Shown piece by piece: positions 16,998 through 26,501 of a stretch of DNA of 64,000 nt. This stretch comes from Streptomyces sp. CB02366 (GTDB lineage: Bacteria; Actinomycetota; Actinomycetes; Streptomycetales; Streptomycetaceae), in contig NZ_LIVT01000007.1 of the NCBI RefSeq assembly GCF_001905905.1, forward strand, positions 208,710 through 272,709. The letters are read 5' to 3'. Within the stretch, counting starts at the first letter, position 1. Each line of letters starts with the position of its first letter. The translations under genes and the position numbers were made by a program. The notes under the pieces were generated by a model. The model saw only the letters and a list, made by a program, of their open reading frames with translations. It had not been told where the DNA came from and did not search any database.

Positions 16998-17093
16998 GCC
17001 GTGAGCCGTGAGCCGTGAGCCGTGAGCCGTGAGCCGTGAGCCCTGAGCCGCGAGCCCCGGGCCGGGAGCCGTTGTCCTGTGTCCTGTGCCCTG
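16995..17093. repeat. Tandem heptamer array TGAGCCG, followed by TGTCCTG array
   Basis: Beginning at the stop codon of the FadR gene, TGAGCCG is repeated six times perfectly (16995-17036), then once with a mismatch (TGAGCCC) and once more intact (to 17050). A second seven-base tandem repeat, TGTCCTG, follows at 17073-17093 (two perfect copies and one variant). Every TGAGCCG unit supplies a TGA, so seven-base periodicity places stop codons in all three + frames. Confidence 0.9.
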
Positions 17094-17212
17094 GGTCGGC
17101 AGTCGGGAGCCTCTGACCGGGAGCGGTGGCCCGGTGCCCGCCGCCGCTGCCCCGGGGCGCGCCCGTCCCCACTCTTTGCCGCACGCCTCTTGCCATTTCC
17201 GCGACCGTTCCA

Positions 17213-17236
17213 CAAAGGTGTGCCGACGAACCTTTG
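17213..17236. promoter_or_regulatory. Candidate operator, copy A: CAAAGGT-N10-ACCTTTG
   Basis: A perfect seven-base inverted repeat (17213-17219 and 17230-17236) with a ten-base spacer lies 47 bases before the permease start. It shares half-sites and spacing with the motif in the glnA4/regulator gap. Confidence 0.6.
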
Positions 17237-17282
17237 ATCGAGCAGTTCCGACGATGCCGTTGACACACATCTGGAGCGCCTC

Positions 17283-18752
<1,470 letters not shown>

Positions 18753-18810
18753 CCCGCCCGACCCTCCGGCCGGCCGTACCCGGCCCACGATCCACCGAGG
18801 AGCCCGTTCC

Positions 18811-19560
18811 ATGTCCCGGCCCGTCATCGGCATCAGCACCTACCAGGACCACGCCCGCTGGGGGGTGTGGGAGATGCCGGCGGTCCTGCTGCCCGCCGGC
18901 TACCCCCGCCTCGTCCGCGCGGCGGGCGGACTCGCGGTGCTCCTGCCGCCGGACGACGCCGAGGACGCGGCCCGGGAGGCCGTCGCCGCCCTGGACGGAC
19001 TGGTGATCGCCGGGGGAGCCGACGTGGAACCGGCGCGGTACGGGGCGGCCGCCGACCCCCGTACCGGCCCCCCGGCCCGTGAACGCGACGCCTGGGAGCT
19101 GGGGTTGATCAAAGCGGCGGTCGAGCAGGAGGTCCCCCTGCTCGGCATCTGCCGGGGCATGCAGCTGTTGAACGTCGCCCTCGGCGGCACCCTGGTGCAG
19201 CACCTGGACGACCACACCGGCGGCCTCGGCGTCTTCGGCAGCCACCCGGTGATTCCGGTGCCCGGCACCGCCTACGCGGACGCCGTGCCGGAGACCGCCC
19301 TGGTGCCCGCCTACCACCACCAGGCCGTCGACCGCCTCGGCGGCGGCCTGGTGGCTTCGGCTCACGCCCCGGACGGGACGGTGGAGGCCGTGGAACTGCC
19401 CGGCCGCGCGAGCCTGGTGCTCGGCGTCCAGTGGCATCCGGAGATGGGCGAGGACACCCGGGTCATGACCGCCCTGGTGCGGGCGGCCGGGAAGCGTTCC
19501 CGCCGGAACCCCCGAACCCCGGACCGGAGAAGTCCGGCCCCGCGAACGCCGGTGAGCTGA
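18811..19560 (+). CDS. Gamma-glutamyl hydrolase, class I glutamine amidotransferase (PuuD-like)
   Basis: A 249-residue stand-alone class I amidotransferase. The nucleophile is C114 in LLGICRGMQ; the partner residues are H209 and E211 in VQWHPEM. PuuD-type enzymes cleave gamma-glutamyl amides to release glutamate and the amino acid. Here it would complete the pathway begun by the GlnA4-like ligase. The last 98 bases overlap, tail to tail, the convergent gene at 19463-20227. The C-terminal 20 residues are Arg/Pro/Ser-rich and probably not part of the catalytic fold. Confidence 0.9.
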   Translation: MSRPVIGISTYQDHARWGVWEMPAVLLPAGYPRLVRAAGGLAVLLPPDDAEDAAREAVAALDGLVIAGGADVEPARYGAAADPRTGPPARERDAWELGLIKAAVEQEVPLLGICRGMQLLNVALGGTLVQHLDDHTGGLGVFGSHPVIPVPGTAYADAVPETALVPAYHHQAVDRLGGGLVASAHAPDGTVEAVELPGRASLVLGVQWHPEMGEDTRVMTALVRAAGKRSRRNPRTPDRRSPAPRTPVS

Positions 19561-20227
19561 ACCGGGAGCCGGCGTCGCCCGCGTCCGGCCCGGGCGCCGC
19601 AGGCCCGGCCAGCTCCTGGAGCAGGAACGGCCGGATGCCCCGGTGGCGCAGTGCCTCCAGCCACACCTCCCGCGCCCGGTCGAGCGCGGGCGGGAGGGAG
19701 GCGTCGGGCACGGCCGGCGCCGCGTCGGCCGCCGTCTGCTTCGCCGCCGTCCGGTAGAGGGCGACCAGGCCGGCCAGCGCCGCGACCGCCGCGATTCCCA
19801 GGCTCAGCCATCCGACGCCGACGAGGGTGTCCGCCAGGGCGGGCAGGGCCCCCGCGAGCCGCAGCCCGTACCCGAGGACCAGGAACGTCGCGGCGGCCAC
19901 CGCGGCGAGCACCGGCGTCAGCACCCCGAGGACCGCGAGCACCCCGGCCCCCGGCCGTTCCTGGTCGCCCGGCCCGGAGAGCGGCGACGCCCCGGCCCCC
20001 CGCGCTCCGCCGACCGCCTGGCGGCGCAGGGCCGCGTACCGCCGGTACTCCGCTTCGGCCGTGCGCGAGACCCGGGCGACGGCCGCCAGGCCCCGGACGC
20101 GCAACCGGTCGCCCGGCACGCCCGTACGCTCCAGCAGGCGCTGGATCTCCGGAGAGGCGATCACCTCGTCGAGAGCGCTCGCGTACTCCGGTCTGTCCTC
20201 GTCCCCGAGCCGGAAGGGTCTGCCCAT
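19463..20227 (-). CDS. Uncharacterised two-helix membrane protein
   Basis: A 254-residue protein I do not recognise. It has a charged N-terminal domain (about residues 1-95), two membrane helices (GVLAVLGVLTPVLAAVAAATFLVLG and LSLGIAAVAALAGLVALY), then a soluble helix (ALDRAREVWLEALRHRGIRPFLLQEL) and a Gly/Pro/Phe-rich tail. The ATG has GAGGAAA upstream. It is downstream of two TerD genes on the same strand and may be cotranscribed, though a hairpin intervenes. Its 3' end overlaps the convergent hydrolase by 98 bases. Confidence 0.75.
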   Translation of the reverse strand: MGRPFRLGDEDRPEYASALDEVIASPEIQRLLERTGVPGDRLRVRGLAAVARVSRTAEAEYRRYAALRRQAVGGARGAGASPLSGPGDQERPGAGVLAVLGVLTPVLAAVAAATFLVLGYGLRLAGALPALADTLVGVGWLSLGIAAVAALAGLVALYRTAAKQTAADAAPAVPDASLPPALDRAREVWLEALRHRGIRPFLLQELAGPAAPGPDAGDAGSRFSSPAFAGPDFSGPGFGGSGGNASRPPAPGRS

Positions 20228-20283
20228 GCTGTTTCCTCGGTCGATCCGTGGGGCGGTGGTCGTTCGTGTACGACGGCGCGGGG

Positions 20284-20306
20284 GCGCGCACGTGCCGCGT
20301 GCGCGC
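20284..20306 (-). terminator. Hairpin after the TerD genes
   Basis: An 8-bp perfect stem (GCGCGCAC at 20284-20291 with GTGCGCGC at 20299-20306, seven-base loop) sits 25 bases past the TerD stop at 20331. It may terminate or attenuate transcription before the downstream membrane-protein gene. Confidence 0.45.
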
Positions 20307-20330
20307 CTCCGCGGTGGAGACGAGTCGCCG

Positions 20331-20912
20331 TCAGAGGTGCTGCGCGATCGCGGGCATGAGGTCCTGGAAGGTCCGCCCGTCCGCCGCCGTGCCGATCGCG
20401 GCCATCTGCCAGCCCGAACCGGTCCGCTGGACCTTGGCCATGATCTGGGCGGTGTTCCGCCCGCCGCCGGTCAGGGTGTACCGGGCCAGTTCCTGGCCGT
20501 TGGTCTCGTCGACCAGCCGGCAGAAGGCGGCCTCGACCTCCTCGAAGGTCTGGCCGGTGAACGAGTTCACCGTGAAGACGATCTGGTCGACGTGGGCCGG
20601 CACGCGCCGCAGGTCGACGACGATGGATTCGTCGTCGCCGCCCTCGCCCGCCCCGCCCACCCGGTTGTCCCCGGTGTGCCGGACCGAGCCGTCGTCGCTG
20701 GTCAGGTGCTGGAAGAAGACCACGTCCTGCGGGTCGCGCCCCGCGAAGAGCACCGCCGAGGCGTCCAGGTCGATCTCACGGGCGGTCAGCCGGGCCAGGA
20801 ACCCCTTGCGGGGAGCGGACTTCCAGCCGAGCCCCATCCGTACGACGTCGAGCTCGCCGCCGCCCGACTTGGTGAGGCTGATCTGCTGGCCCTTGGTGAG
20901 GTTGATCGTCAT
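20331..20912 (-). CDS. TerD-family calcium-binding stress protein
   Basis: A 193-residue TerD-domain protein. It shows the N-terminal strand MTINLTKGQQISLTK, the calcium-site segment EIDLDASAVLF, HTGDNRVG and the acidic GDDESIVVDL. TerD proteins bind calcium and are linked to tellurite and oxidative stress resistance and membrane-associated complexes; their biochemical role is unsettled. It lies 64 bases downstream of a second TerD gene on the same strand, so the two probably form an operon under the palindrome at 21641-21662. Confidence 0.92.
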   Translation of the reverse strand: MTINLTKGQQISLTKSGGGELDVVRMGLGWKSAPRKGFLARLTAREIDLDASAVLFAGRDPQDVVFFQHLTSDDGSVRHTGDNRVGGAGEGGDDESIVVDLRRVPAHVDQIVFTVNSFTGQTFEEVEAAFCRLVDETNGQELARYTLTGGGRNTAQIMAKVQRTGSGWQMAAIGTAADGRTFQDLMPAIAQHL

Positions 20913-20976
20913 CGTTCCGCCTTCGGTGGCTGGGTGCTGCCTGAGTGGCTGGGGTGGCGCCGGTGGGGCGTGCGGC

Positions 20977-21552
20977 TCAGAGGCTGACGCCGAAGTCGGC
21001 GACGATGCCGCTCAGCCCGGATGCGTAACCCTGCCCGACCGCGCGGAACTTCCACTCCGCGCCGTGCCGGTACAGCTCGCCGAAGACCATCGCCGTCTCG
21101 GTCGAGGCGTCCTCGCTGAGGTCGTAGCGGGCGATCTCCGCACCGCCCGCCTGGTTGACCACGCGGATGTACGCGTTGCGCACCTGGCCGAAGCTCTGGC
21201 CCCGTGCCTCCGCCTCGTGGATCGAGACGGGGAACACGATCTTCGCCACGTCAGCGGGTACCGCGGCCAGGTCGACCTTGACGGTCTCGTCGTCGCCGTC
21301 GCCCTCGCCGGTGAGGTTGTCGCCGGTGTGCTCGACCGAACCGTCGGGGCTCTTGAGGTTGTTGTAGAAGACGAAGTGCTGGTTGGACCGGACCTTGCCC
21401 GCCTCGTCGCAGAGCAGCGCGCTCGCGTCGAGGTCGTAGTCGGCTCCGGTGGTGGTGCGGACGTCCCAGCCGAGGCCGACGAGGACCGCGGTCAGCCCGG
21501 GGGCCTCCTTGCTCAGCGAGACGTTGCCGCCCTTGGCGAGGCTGACGCCCAT
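20977..21552 (-). CDS. TerD-family calcium-binding stress protein
   Basis: A 191-residue TerD protein close to the main Streptomyces type (MGVSLAKGGNVSLSK, DYDLDASALLCDEAGKV, HTGDNLTGEGDGDDETVKVDL, ARYDLSEDAS). ATG 21552 was chosen because all family members start at MGVSL and a GGGAGA site precedes it. It is divergent from the BlaI regulator gene. A perfect 22-bp BlaI-type palindrome lies 89-110 bases upstream and contains TAGATT in leftward orientation, a possible -10 element, so BlaI may repress this gene. Confidence 0.93.
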   Translation of the reverse strand: MGVSLAKGGNVSLSKEAPGLTAVLVGLGWDVRTTTGADYDLDASALLCDEAGKVRSNQHFVFYNNLKSPDGSVEHTGDNLTGEGDGDDETVKVDLAAVPADVAKIVFPVSIHEAEARGQSFGQVRNAYIRVVNQAGGAEIARYDLSEDASTETAMVFGELYRHGAEWKFRAVGQGYASGLSGIVADFGVSL

Positions 21553-21640
21553 GATCTTCTCCCTTGTGCGATGACGGGTGTTCACCCGGTCGCGGCCACG
21601 CCACGGGTGACGGCGCGAACGCGAACCGCGGCCGTGGGGA

Positions 21641-21662
21641 AAATCTACAGCACTGTAGATTT
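21641..21662. promoter_or_regulatory. BlaI-type operator 1, perfect palindrome
   Basis: AAATCTACAG (21641-21650), CA, then CTGTAGATTT (21653-21662): a perfect inverted repeat with the TACA/TGTA core of BlaI/MecI-family operators. It lies between the divergent terD and blaI-like genes. TAGATT reads as a -10 hexamer in both directions, so bound repressor would block polymerase. Confidence 0.8.
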
Positions 21663-21875
21663 GTGGGATCGGGAGGTGGGGCCGGGAGGTGGGGGCGTAG
21701 GCACGGGGCGGACCAGGGTCCGGTGCGATCCGCGGGCCGGTCCGGGCGGGCGCCGCCGGGGGCGCCGCGTCGCACCGGTCGGTGGCCTCCGGCTCCGGCG
21801 GCTGGATACGATTCCCCGATGCCCGGCCGGCGCGGTGCCGCGGCCGGGCGGCCGAACGGAGAAAGGGGCCCTGCC

Positions 21876-22307
21876 GTGGACGCCGAAGAAGCCGGTGGCG
21901 AGGGGGAGACGCCTGTCCGCAGGCGCGGCCAGGGCGAGTTGGAGGCCCGGGTGCTGTCGGTGCTGGGCGGGGCGAGCGAGCCGGTGACCGCCGCCTGGGT
22001 GCTGGAGCGGCTCGACGCCGACCTCTCGTACAGCACCGTCATCACCATCCTGACGCGGTTGCACGCCAAACAGGCCGTCTCCCGCACCGGGAGGGGCCGC
22101 CCCGTGCTGTGGGAGCCGGTGGCGAACGAGGCCGGGCTCGCCGCCCTGCGGATGCGCCGCCTCCTCGACAAGCAGAGCGACCGGGACGCGGTGCTCTCCA
22201 GCTTCGTCTCCGTCCTCTCCTCCCACGACGAGGAACTGCTGCGGACCCTGCTCGCCGAAAGCGGCCCCGACGCCCCCGGCACACCCCCGGGCCGGCCGGA
22301 GCGCTGA
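21876..22307 (+). CDS. BlaI/MecI/CopY-family transcriptional repressor
   Basis: A 143-residue winged-helix repressor. The DNA-binding domain is visible as GQGELEARVLSVLGGASEPVTAAWVLERLDADLSYSTVITILTRLHAKQAVSRTGRGRPVLWEP, followed by a helical dimerisation region. BlaI proteins repress until cleaved by, or released through, a partner M56 membrane peptidase, here encoded two bases downstream. I prefer GTG 21876 (GAAAGGGG upstream) to ATG 21819, because a likely -10 (TACGAT, 21806-21811) lies just before the latter. Three BlaI-type palindromes nearby define its probable local targets. Confidence 0.9.
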   Translation: MDAEEAGGEGETPVRRRGQGELEARVLSVLGGASEPVTAAWVLERLDADLSYSTVITILTRLHAKQAVSRTGRGRPVLWEPVANEAGLAALRMRRLLDKQSDRDAVLSSFVSVLSSHDEELLRTLLAESGPDAPGTPPGRPER

Positions 22308-22309
22308 CG

Positions 22310-23245
22310 ATGGGCGTCTTCGTCTACCTGCCGCTCGTGCTGCCCCTGACCGCGCTGCCCATCGCGCGCCTGGCGGAGCAGCATCTGCACCCCCGCCGGG
22401 CCGCCCGGCTGCTGACCACCGCCGCCGTGATCCTCGCCACCTGCAGCCTGGTCTGCCTCGGGCTGCTGGTGGTCGTGGGCACGGCCCAGCTGCCCGGCAA
22501 CCCGCTGCCCGACGGCTGGTCCGACGCCGAGGTCCGCGAGGCCGTGCCGCACGACGCGTTCGCGGGCAAGGCGTCCATCGTCGCGCTCGTCGCCGTCGCG
22601 GCCGCCTGCGGGTACACCGTCCACCGCCACTACCGCTTCCGGGCGCGCGCCCACCGGGCGCTCGCGGGTCTGCGGGGCGACGGCGACGTCGCCGTCCTGC
22701 CCGACGACGTCCCGTACGCCTACGCCCTCCCCGGCTCACCCGGTCGGGTGATGGTCTCCACGGCCATGCTCGCCTCCCTCGAACCGGCCGAGCGCCGGGC
22801 ACTGTTCGCCCACGAGCGGGCCCACCTGGCCGGACGCCACCACCGGCTGCTGCTCGCGACCCGGCTGGCCGGCTGCGTCAACCCGCTGCTGTGGCCCCTG
22901 CTCGGGGCCCTCGTGTACAGCACCGAACGCTGGGCCGACGAAGAGGCCGCCCGGTTCACCGGCGACCGCAGGCTGACCGCCCGCGCGGTCGGCAAGGCGG
23001 CACTGGTCGCCCGCCCGGCGCCCGGCGGTCCGGCCTTCGCCTCCTTCGCGGCGGCGGGGCCGGTGCCGCGCAGGGTGGCGGCTCTCCTGGGGCCGGTGCC
23101 GCCGGACCGGGGCTGGCCACCGGCCCTCACCCCGGCCGGTGCGGCCGCGTTCGTCGCCGCGGCCGGGACGACGGTCTCGGCGCTGTCCGCGCTGAACGCG
23201 GCCGTCGCCCTGTTCTTCGTCCTGGAGGCGGCGACCCCGCTGTAG
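22310..23245 (+). CDS. M56-family (BlaR1/MecR1-type) membrane metallopeptidase
   Basis: A 311-residue membrane protein with hydrophobic segments at the N-terminus, near residues 85-105, and at the C-terminus. The zinc motif is HERAH (H168, E169, H172). There is no penicillin-binding sensor domain, so the signal it perceives is unknown. It begins two bases after the stop of the BlaI-type gene, the usual regulator/peptidase pairing. The expected role is to inactivate that repressor on receipt of an envelope signal. Confidence 0.88.
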   Translation: MGVFVYLPLVLPLTALPIARLAEQHLHPRRAARLLTTAAVILATCSLVCLGLLVVVGTAQLPGNPLPDGWSDAEVREAVPHDAFAGKASIVALVAVAAACGYTVHRHYRFRARAHRALAGLRGDGDVAVLPDDVPYAYALPGSPGRVMVSTAMLASLEPAERRALFAHERAHLAGRHHRLLLATRLAGCVNPLLWPLLGALVYSTERWADEEAARFTGDRRLTARAVGKAALVARPAPGGPAFASFAAAGPVPRRVAALLGPVPPDRGWPPALTPAGAAAFVAAAGTTVSALSALNAAVALFFVLEAATPL

Positions 23246-23299
23246 CCCGCGGCGCCCGGCCTCTTCTCTTCGGCGCGTACCGCGCCGAACCCCGCCTGT

Positions 23300-23313
23300 C
23301 TACAGGGCTGTAG
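23300..23313. promoter_or_regulatory. BlaI-type operator 2
   Basis: CTACAG (23300-23305), GG, CTGTAG (23308-23313). The rightward extension CTGTAGAGT contains TAGAGT, a plausible -10 for transcription toward the CNNM genes. It lies 55 bases after the M56 stop codon. Confidence 0.7.
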
Positions 23314-23714
23314 AGTTCATCAGCCGCAGAGTGCGGAGTCTCCGCCGCCACGGCGCGGAGCCGGAGCGCGGAGGACGGCGTGGGCACGGACGGCCGGGTG
23401 CGGCGGGCCGTTCCGGCACGCCGCGGTGACGGGCCGCCCACCGGGACGCGGAGTCCGACGGCCGCTCGGCGGAGGAGGAACTCCCCGGACCCGCCGGCCG
23501 GACACGTGCTTCCCCGCCCGGAGCGGACACCCGCTCTCCGCCCGCCCGGCGTGCAGAATCGAACCCATGGCTGGAGAACCCAGCCGGACAGGAGCCACGC
23601 GTTGTCCGTCAGTCCGTGCCCCTCGGGGCACCGCCGGCATCTTCACCGCCATCGATCCCCGGCCCCGACACCGGACCCGGCGCCGGTGCGGGCCCCGCGC
23701 GGGGCGGGTGAACG
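23314..23714. other. 401-base stretch with no convincing gene
   Basis: Between operator 2 and the first CNNM gene I find no convincing coding sequence. An Arg/Pro-rich frame from GTG 23380 reaches a TGA that overlaps the CNNM ATG, but it has no recognisable domain. A small hairpin (GGCTGG and CCAGCC around 23567-23584) is present. If transcription starts at operator 2 the CNNM mRNA would have a leader of about 390 bases. Confidence 0.5.
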
Positions 23715-25136
23715 ATGACCTCCGCCCTGCTCGGCCTGCTGGCGGTGTTCGTCCTCACCGCCGGGACCGGCTACTTCGTGGCCCAGGAGTTCGCGTACGT
23801 CTCCGCCGACCGGCTCACCCTCGCCCGGGAGGCGGCGGCCGGCGACAAGCGGGCCGCCCGCGCCGTGAACGTACTGGAGCGCCTCTCCTTCATGCTCTCC
23901 GGTGCGCAGCTCGGCATCACCGTCACGGGTCTCGTCGTCGGCTTCCTCGCGGAGCCGTCCGTCTCGACCCTCCTGCGGCCCGCCCTGAACGCCGCGGGAC
24001 TGCCCGAGGGGGCGGTCCCGGGCATCTCCGTGGTGCTGTCCTTCGTGGTGGCGACAGTCATCCAGATGGTGCTCGGCGAACTCGCGCCCAAGAACCTGGC
24101 CCTCGCCGTACCCGAGTCCATGGCGAAGTCGCTCGCCGCCTCCACCCTGATCTACCTGCGGATCGTCGGCCCCGTCGTCCACGTCTTCGACGGCGCCGCC
24201 AACCGGCTGCTGCGCCGCATCGGCATCGAACCGGTCGAGGAACTGCACCACGGCGCGACCCTGGAGGAGCTCGGGCATCTCGTCGGGGAGTCCCACGAGC
24301 AGGGTGAACTCCCGGCCGCGACGGCCGCACTCATGGACCACGCGCTGGAGTTCTCCGAGCGGACCCTGGGCGAGGTGATGGTGCCGCGCGCCGACGTCAC
24401 GTTCGTCCGCCGGGACGCCCTCGCCACCGAGGCCGTCGAACTGATCGCCCGCCACGGGCACTCCACCTACCCGGTGCTCGGCGACCACCCCGACGACCCC
24501 GCCGGCGTCCTCGGCGTACGGGAGCTGATGCGGCTGCCCGCAGCCGAGATCGGGAGCACCACCGTGGGCTCCCTGGCCCGCCGCCCCCTGCTGCTGCCCG
24601 AACTCCTCAAGCTTCCGGCCGCGGTGGCGCAGATGCGGGAGCGCGACGACGAGTTCGCCGTCGTCCTGGACGAGCACGGCGGTCTCGCCGGGATCGTCAC
24701 CTACGAGGACATCGCCGAGGAGCTCGTGGGCGACATCGCCGACGAGTCGGACACGGTCGTCGAGACCGCGGTGGCCGACGGCTCCGGCTGGATCGTGGAC
24801 GCGGGCCGCCGCCTCGACGAGATCGAGGAGGCCACGGGCGTCCACCTCCCCCGGGAGGGCGACGACTACGACACGCTGGCCGGACTGATCATCGACCGGC
24901 TCGGCCGCTTCCCCACCGTGGGCGACCGGCTCACCGTGGACGGCGCCCGGATCGAAGTCCGCTCCCTGGACCGGCACGTCGCCGAGTACGTACGCGTCGA
25001 ACACGCCAGCCGTCCCGAGTGCGCCGATGGTCCTCGCCGTGCCGACCAGCCCGAACACGCCCGGCCGCCCGGCCGCGTCCAGCCGACCGAGCACACCGAC
25101 CGGACCGGTCGCACCGGACGGGAGCCCCAGGCATGA
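23715..25136 (+). CDS. CNNM/CBS/CorC-HlyC membrane protein (hemolysin family)
   Basis: A 473-residue protein with an N-terminal CNNM (DUF21) transmembrane domain (about residues 1-190), a pair of CBS domains (VMVPRADVTFVRRDALATEAVELI through VLDEHGGLAGIVTYEDIAEELVGDI) and a C-terminal CorC_HlyC domain (WIVDAGRRLDEIEEATGVHLP). CNNM proteins are linked to Mg2+ or Co2+ efflux and envelope integrity; the old hemolysin name is not functional evidence. The tail of about 45 residues is Pro/Arg-rich. It is translationally coupled (ATGA) to a second CNNM gene, as in mycobacterial Rv1842c/Rv1841c near blaI/blaR. Confidence 0.9.
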   Translation: MTSALLGLLAVFVLTAGTGYFVAQEFAYVSADRLTLAREAAAGDKRAARAVNVLERLSFMLSGAQLGITVTGLVVGFLAEPSVSTLLRPALNAAGLPEGAVPGISVVLSFVVATVIQMVLGELAPKNLALAVPESMAKSLAASTLIYLRIVGPVVHVFDGAANRLLRRIGIEPVEELHHGATLEELGHLVGESHEQGELPAATAALMDHALEFSERTLGEVMVPRADVTFVRRDALATEAVELIARHGHSTYPVLGDHPDDPAGVLGVRELMRLPAAEIGSTTVGSLARRPLLLPELLKLPAAVAQMRERDDEFAVVLDEHGGLAGIVTYEDIAEELVGDIADESDTVVETAVADGSGWIVDAGRRLDEIEEATGVHLPREGDDYDTLAGLIIDRLGRFPTVGDRLTVDGARIEVRSLDRHVAEYVRVEHASRPECADGPRRADQPEHARPPGRVQPTEHTDRTGRTGREPQA

Positions 25137-26167
25137 GCTTCCCCATGGCGCTCTTCGTCACCGTCCTGCTCCTCATCGGGAGCGGCTTCTTCGTCGCCGC
25201 CGAATTCGCCCTGGTCGCCTCCAAGCGGCACCGGATGGAACAGGCGGCCGCCCGCGGGCAGCGCGGAGCCAAGGCGGCGCTCGCCGGGATGCGCGAGCTG
25301 TCGCTGATGCTCGCGGGGGCGCAGCTCGGCATCACCATCTGCACCCTGGGGCTGGGATCCGTGTCCAAGCCCGCCATCTCGCACGAACTGGACCCGCTGC
25401 TGGAGCGGCTCGGACTGCCCGCCGCCGTCAGCTACGGCGTCGCCTTCGCGCTGGCCATGATCGTCGTGGTCTTCCTGCACATGGTGGTCGGCGAGATGGC
25501 CCCGAAGTCCTGGGCCATCGCCCACCCGGAACGGTCGGCGATGCTGCTGAGTCCGCCCTTCCGGGCCCTCGTGCGCGCCGTACGCCCGCTGATCCGCGTG
25601 CTGAACGCGGTGAGCAACTCCCTCGTACGGCTCTGCCGGGTCACCCCGCGCGACGAGCTCGCCTCGGTGCACAACCGCGACCAGCTCACCCACCTGATCG
25701 AGGAGTCCGCACGCCTCGGGCTGATCAGCAAGGGCGACTCCGGGCTGATGACGAGGTCGCTGACCGAACCGGCGACCCCGGTCTCCGCACTCCGCATCCC
25801 CGTGGAGCGGATCGTGACGGTCCCGGCGGACGCCGGACTCGACCGCATCCTGGCCACCGCCGCCGAGGCCGACCGCACCCGCCTGCTCGTACGGGACGGG
25901 GAGGAGGTCCTCGGCTCGGTGCACGCCCGGGACGCGCTCGTGGCCCGCGCCGCCGGCCGGGACGTCCTCGCCCGCACCCTGGCCCGTCCGGTCCCGGAGC
26001 TGACCCCCGACGCGACCGTGGCGCAGGCCGTGGAGCGACTGCGCGAACGGCGGGCCACGATCGCCGTCGTGCGCGACGGAGAGGGCGGACTGGCGGGGCT
26101 GGTCAGCCTGGACGACCTGCTCGCCCGGCTGCTGCACCCGCAGTCCCCTCCCGGCACGACCGCGTAG
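25133..26167 (+). CDS. CNNM/CBS membrane protein lacking the CorC_HlyC domain
   Basis: A 344-residue paralogue of the preceding protein, with the CNNM membrane domain (about residues 1-190) and two CBS motifs (RIPVERIVTVPADAGLDRILATA; VVRDGEGGLAGLVSLDDLLARLL). It stops before the CorC_HlyC domain found in its partner, so the two probably work as an asymmetric pair. The start overlaps the upstream stop (ATGA). It is followed by the convergent TatA-like gene. Confidence 0.9.
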   Translation: MSFPMALFVTVLLLIGSGFFVAAEFALVASKRHRMEQAAARGQRGAKAALAGMRELSLMLAGAQLGITICTLGLGSVSKPAISHELDPLLERLGLPAAVSYGVAFALAMIVVVFLHMVVGEMAPKSWAIAHPERSAMLLSPPFRALVRAVRPLIRVLNAVSNSLVRLCRVTPRDELASVHNRDQLTHLIEESARLGLISKGDSGLMTRSLTEPATPVSALRIPVERIVTVPADAGLDRILATAAEADRTRLLVRDGEEVLGSVHARDALVARAAGRDVLARTLARPVPELTPDATVAQAVERLRERRATIAVVRDGEGGLAGLVSLDDLLARLLHPQSPPGTTA

Positions 26168-26213
26168 CCGCCCCGGGCGCGCCACCCGGCCGGCCCGTCT
26201 CACCGCACGGTGT

Positions 26214-26429
26214 TCAGACGTCCCCGCCCGGCCGCTCGGCCGTCTCCCCGCGGATCACCCGGGGGGACGGCCGGCCCGGGTCGCCGTCCTCGTCCTTGAG
26301 CGCCCGCTTCTCGGCCTTGAGGATGCGGGCGGCCTTTCCGGCCGACCGCGTGAGCTCGGGCAGCCGCTTCACGGCCAGCACCGCCACGATCACCAGCAGG
26401 AGGATGGTGAGTTCGCCGATCCCGAACAT
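26214..26429 (-). CDS. TatA/E-like twin-arginine translocase small subunit
   Basis: A 71-residue protein with the TatA layout: one N-terminal helix (IGELTILLLVIVAVLAV), a hinge (KRLPEL), an amphipathic helix (TRSAGKAARILKAEKRALKDED) and a charged tail. The usual FG before the basic hinge is replaced by AV, so it may be a specialised paralogue rather than the main TatA. ATG 26429 is chosen; GTG 26435 is two codons earlier and equally possible. A BlaI-type palindrome with a leftward TAGATT -10 lies about 70 bases upstream. Confidence 0.75.
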   Translation of the reverse strand: MFGIGELTILLLVIVAVLAVKRLPELTRSAGKAARILKAEKRALKDEDGDPGRPSPRVIRGETAERPGGDV

Positions 26430-26501
26430 GGTCACTGCTTTCTCTGGGGTGGAGCGGACGCCGAGACGGCCCGTCCTCCGAAGCGGCCGGGCCCCCTCAA
26501 T

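Noticed and set aside
23380..23718. A 112-codon frame whose stop overlaps the CNNM start
   Set aside because: Composition is Arg/Pro/Thr-rich low complexity, no ribosome site stands out and no family is recognisable.
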